Source: DASSCW01 sp036556325 (GTDB lineage: Bacteria; Chloroflexota; Limnocylindria; QHBO01). From it: a stretch of DNA of 16,839 nt. Below are positions 15,002 to 16,839 of this stretch, one piece after another. The stretch is from assembly GCA_036556325.1 (NCBI GenBank), contig DATBJR010000084.1:1-16839 (forward strand), read 5' to 3'. The position numbers and the translations under genes are program-made. Numbering within the stretch: position 1 is the first letter of the stretch; the number at the start of each line of letters is the position of its first letter. The notes beneath the pieces are model-generated. The model was not told where the DNA came from. It worked only from the letters and a program-made list of their open reading frames with translations, and made no database searches.

Positions 15002-16669
15002 ATGACCGAGACCCTGCGCATCATCCCGCTCGGCGGGGTGGGCGAGGTTGGCAAGAACATCACCGTCATCGAGGTTTCGGGGCGGATCCTGGTCGTCGAC
15101 TGCGGCCTGGCCTTCCCCGAGCCCGAGATGCTCGGCATTGACTTCGTCATCCCGGACGTCACGTTTTTGGAGGAGAACCGCGATCGGGTGGAGGCGATCG
15201 TGCTCACCCATGGGCACGAGGACCACACCGGCGGGCTGCCGTACGTGCTCCCGAAGCTGCCCGGCGTGCCGGTGTACGCCGGCCGCCTGACGAGCGGCCT
15301 GGTGCGCGGCAAGCTCAAGGAGCATCGGCTGCTGGACACCACGCGGCTGGAGCCGATGGAGGCCGGGGTGGAGACCCGCATCGGCCCATTCAGCATCCTG
15401 CCGTTCGCGGTGAACCATTCAATCCCGGAGGGGATGGGCCTGGCCATCGGCACGCCGCTGGGCACCATCGTCCATACCGGCGACTTCAAGTTCGACCACA
15501 CGCCGCCGGATGGCCGGCGCGCCGACCTGGGGCTGATCGCGGAAATCGGCAACCGCGGCGTGGAGTTCCTGCTCTCGGATTCGACCCGGGCCGAGAAGGA
15601 CGGCTACACGCAGTCGGAGGCCACGGTGGGGGAGTCCCTGCACCAGCTGGTCGGCGAGGCGCCGGGTCGCGTCATCGTGGCGACCTTCGCGAGCAACATC
15701 GGCCGGGTCCAGCAGGTCCTGGACGCCGCGTTCGCCCACGGCCGCAAGATGGTCGCGCTGGGACGCAGCATGGAGCAAAACATCGGCATCGCGGTCGAGC
15801 TGGGCTACCTGGACCCGCGCGACGGCACCCTGGCTCGCAAGGACCAGCTGCAGCGCATCCCGAATCACGAGCTCGTGATCATGACCACCGGCTCGCAGGG
15901 TGAGCCGATGTCCGGCCTGACCCGGATGAGCAACCGCGACCACCGCAACGTGACCATCGAGCCCGGCGATACCGTCATCGTCTCCGCCTCTCCGATCCCC
16001 GGCAACGAGGAGGCGGTCGCCCGGACCATCGACAACCTCTTCAAGGAGGGCGCCATGGTCCACTATGAGCCGCTCAAGCACTGCCACGTCTCCGGCCATG
16101 GCTCACGCGAGGAGCTGAAGCTGATGCTGGGCCTGGTGAAGCCGCGGCACTTCATCCCGGTCCACGGCGAGTACCGCATGCTCGTCCAGCACGGGCTGCT
16201 GGCCGAAGGGGCGGGCGTGCCCATCGACAGTATCTTCGTCCTCGAAAATGGCCAGGTGGTGGAGTTCGACGGCTCGCGGGCGCGACTGGCGGGCAGCGTG
16301 CCCGCCGGCGATGTGCTGGTGGACGGGATCGTGAACGTGGACGGCATCGACGGCGTGGTGCTGCGCGATCGGCGCATGCTCGCTTCGGACGGCGTCGTGC
16401 TGGTCGCCCTCACGGTGGAGGCCGCCAGCGGCCGTGCGATCTCCGGGCCGGACCTCATCGGCCGCGGCTTCCTGCCCGATCCCGGCGACACGATCATGGC
16501 CGAGGCCCGCGAGCACCTGGCCCGGGCGCTCAGCCAGCCGGCCGGCGACGATGACCACGTGGCCGAGTCGGGCTACCTGAAGGCCAAGATCCGCGACACG
16601 CTGGCGCCGTTCTTCTTCGACCGGACCAAGCGACGGCCGATGATCCTGCCGATCGTGATGGAGGTCTGA
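15002..16669 (+). CDS. rnj: Ribonuclease J
   Basis: RNase J is a metallo-beta-lactamase/beta-CASP nuclease with endonuclease and 5'-3' exonuclease activity, used for mRNA turnover and rRNA maturation where RNase E is lacking. The 555-residue protein has GGVGEVGKN at 11-19 and the zinc motif THGHEDH (H70, H72, D74, H75), with further ligands H139 and D161. Beta-CASP motifs include SDSTRAEKDGY, TFASNIGRVQQ, TGSQGEP, SASPIPGNE and HVSGHG, and the C-terminal domain runs to residue 555. AGGAG (14992-14996) overlaps the upstream UDG stop and lies five bases before ATG 15002. A gene like FtsK follows six bases later, as in actinomycetes and some Chloroflexota. Together with pnp it covers both directions of RNA decay. 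Confidence 0.96.
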   Translation: MTETLRIIPLGGVGEVGKNITVIEVSGRILVVDCGLAFPEPEMLGIDFVIPDVTFLEENRDRVEAIVLTHGHEDHTGGLPYVLPKLPGVPVYAGRLTSGLVRGKLKEHRLLDTTRLEPMEAGVETRIGPFSILPFAVNHSIPEGMGLAIGTPLGTIVHTGDFKFDHTPPDGRRADLGLIAEIGNRGVEFLLSDSTRAEKDGYTQSEATVGESLHQLVGEAPGRVIVATFASNIGRVQQVLDAAFAHGRKMVALGRSMEQNIGIAVELGYLDPRDGTLARKDQLQRIPNHELVIMTTGSQGEPMSGLTRMSNRDHRNVTIEPGDTVIVSASPIPGNEEAVARTIDNLFKEGAMVHYEPLKHCHVSGHGSREELKLMLGLVKPRHFIPVHGEYRMLVQHGLLAEGAGVPIDSIFVLENGQVVEFDGSRARLAGSVPAGDVLVDGIVNVDGIDGVVLRDRRMLASDGVVLVALTVEAASGRAISGPDLIGRGFLPDPGDTIMAEAREHLARALSQPAGDDDHVAESGYLKAKIRDTLAPFFFDRTKRRPMILPIVMEV

Positions 16670-16674
16670 GAAAG

Positions 16675-16839
16675 GTGGCCACGCGACGCTCGACCACCAC
16701 CCGGCGACGGACCGGCAGCCGCCGGCGGCGCCGGACGAACCAGCTGAACGTCAGCGGGCGCTTCGTCCGGGAGCTGCTGGCCCTGGTGCTGGTGCTGCTG
16801 GCGGTGGTCAGCGTCATCGCCCTGTTTGCGCCGGATGCC
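16675..16839 (+). CDS. ftsK: Probable FtsK/SpoIIIE DNA translocase, N-terminal fragment
   Basis: The 55 visible codons begin at GTG 16675, with GGAGG (16660-16664) ten bases upstream. They encode a strongly basic cytoplasmic start (RRRTGSRRRRRTN) followed by a hydrophobic transmembrane stretch (ELLALVLVLLAVVSVIALF) and run off the window. This pattern and the position directly after RNase J match FtsK/SpoIIIE translocases, which pump chromosome ends through the division septum. The motor domain is not visible, so this is inference from layout; another basic membrane protein cannot be ruled out. Confidence 0.65.
   Translation, partial: MATRRSTTTRRRTGSRRRRRTNQLNVSGRFVRELLALVLVLLAVVSVIALFAPDA

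Overview
This 16.8 kb stretch is a dense, entirely plus-strand housekeeping region from a very high-G+C bacterium. GTG starts and 1-20 base gene overlaps are common. The gene set (IspC-type isoprenoid synthesis, RNase J, NrnA-type DHH phosphoesterase, family 4 uracil-DNA glycosylase, RNase J followed by an FtsK-like start) points to a terrabacterial lineage. A high-G+C uncultured Chloroflexota is my best guess, with Actinomycetota-like lineages as the alternative. The lineage is inference; no rRNA is present.

Region 1 (1-3712) is an envelope and isoprenoid operon: uppS (3' part), cdsA, dxr and rseP, with junctions so tight that they are probably translationally coupled. Region 2 (3713-4449) holds two small genes, an XRE-type helix-turn-helix protein and an unknown 80-residue protein, in the place where rimP usually sits. 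Region 3 (4450-11076) is a translation and RNA-maturation operon: an extended -10 promoter, a leader with a terminator-like hairpin, then nusA, ylxR/rnpM, infB, rbfA, an nrnA-like gene, truB and ribF. Region 4 (11077-14264) is rpsO and pnp, with its own extended -10 promoter, a structured pnp leader and a strong hairpin after pnp. Region 5 (14319-16839) is a family 4 uracil-DNA glycosylase, RNase J and the first 55 codons of a probable FtsK/SpoIIIE translocase.

The outstanding feature is pnp. It encodes an 874-residue polynucleotide phosphorylase, where about 700 is usual. A complete DEDDh (DnaQ-like) 3'-5' exonuclease domain, about residues 250-412, lies in frame inside the helical linker between the two RNase PH domains. 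All five DEDDh catalytic residues are present (D257, E259, D340, H394, D399), and the PNPase catalytic residues are also kept (D650, D656, K658). One polypeptide would therefore carry a phosphorolytic and a hydrolytic 3'-5' nuclease centre. I do not know of a description of this architecture.

The genes fit one theme: making ribosomes and maturing RNA (nusA, ylxR, infB, rbfA, truB, rpsO), degrading RNA from both ends (pnp-exo 3'-5', RNase J, NrnA for short oligonucleotides), and a smaller DNA-maintenance set (UDG with a C-terminal QLTLF that resembles a sliding-clamp motif, FtsK).
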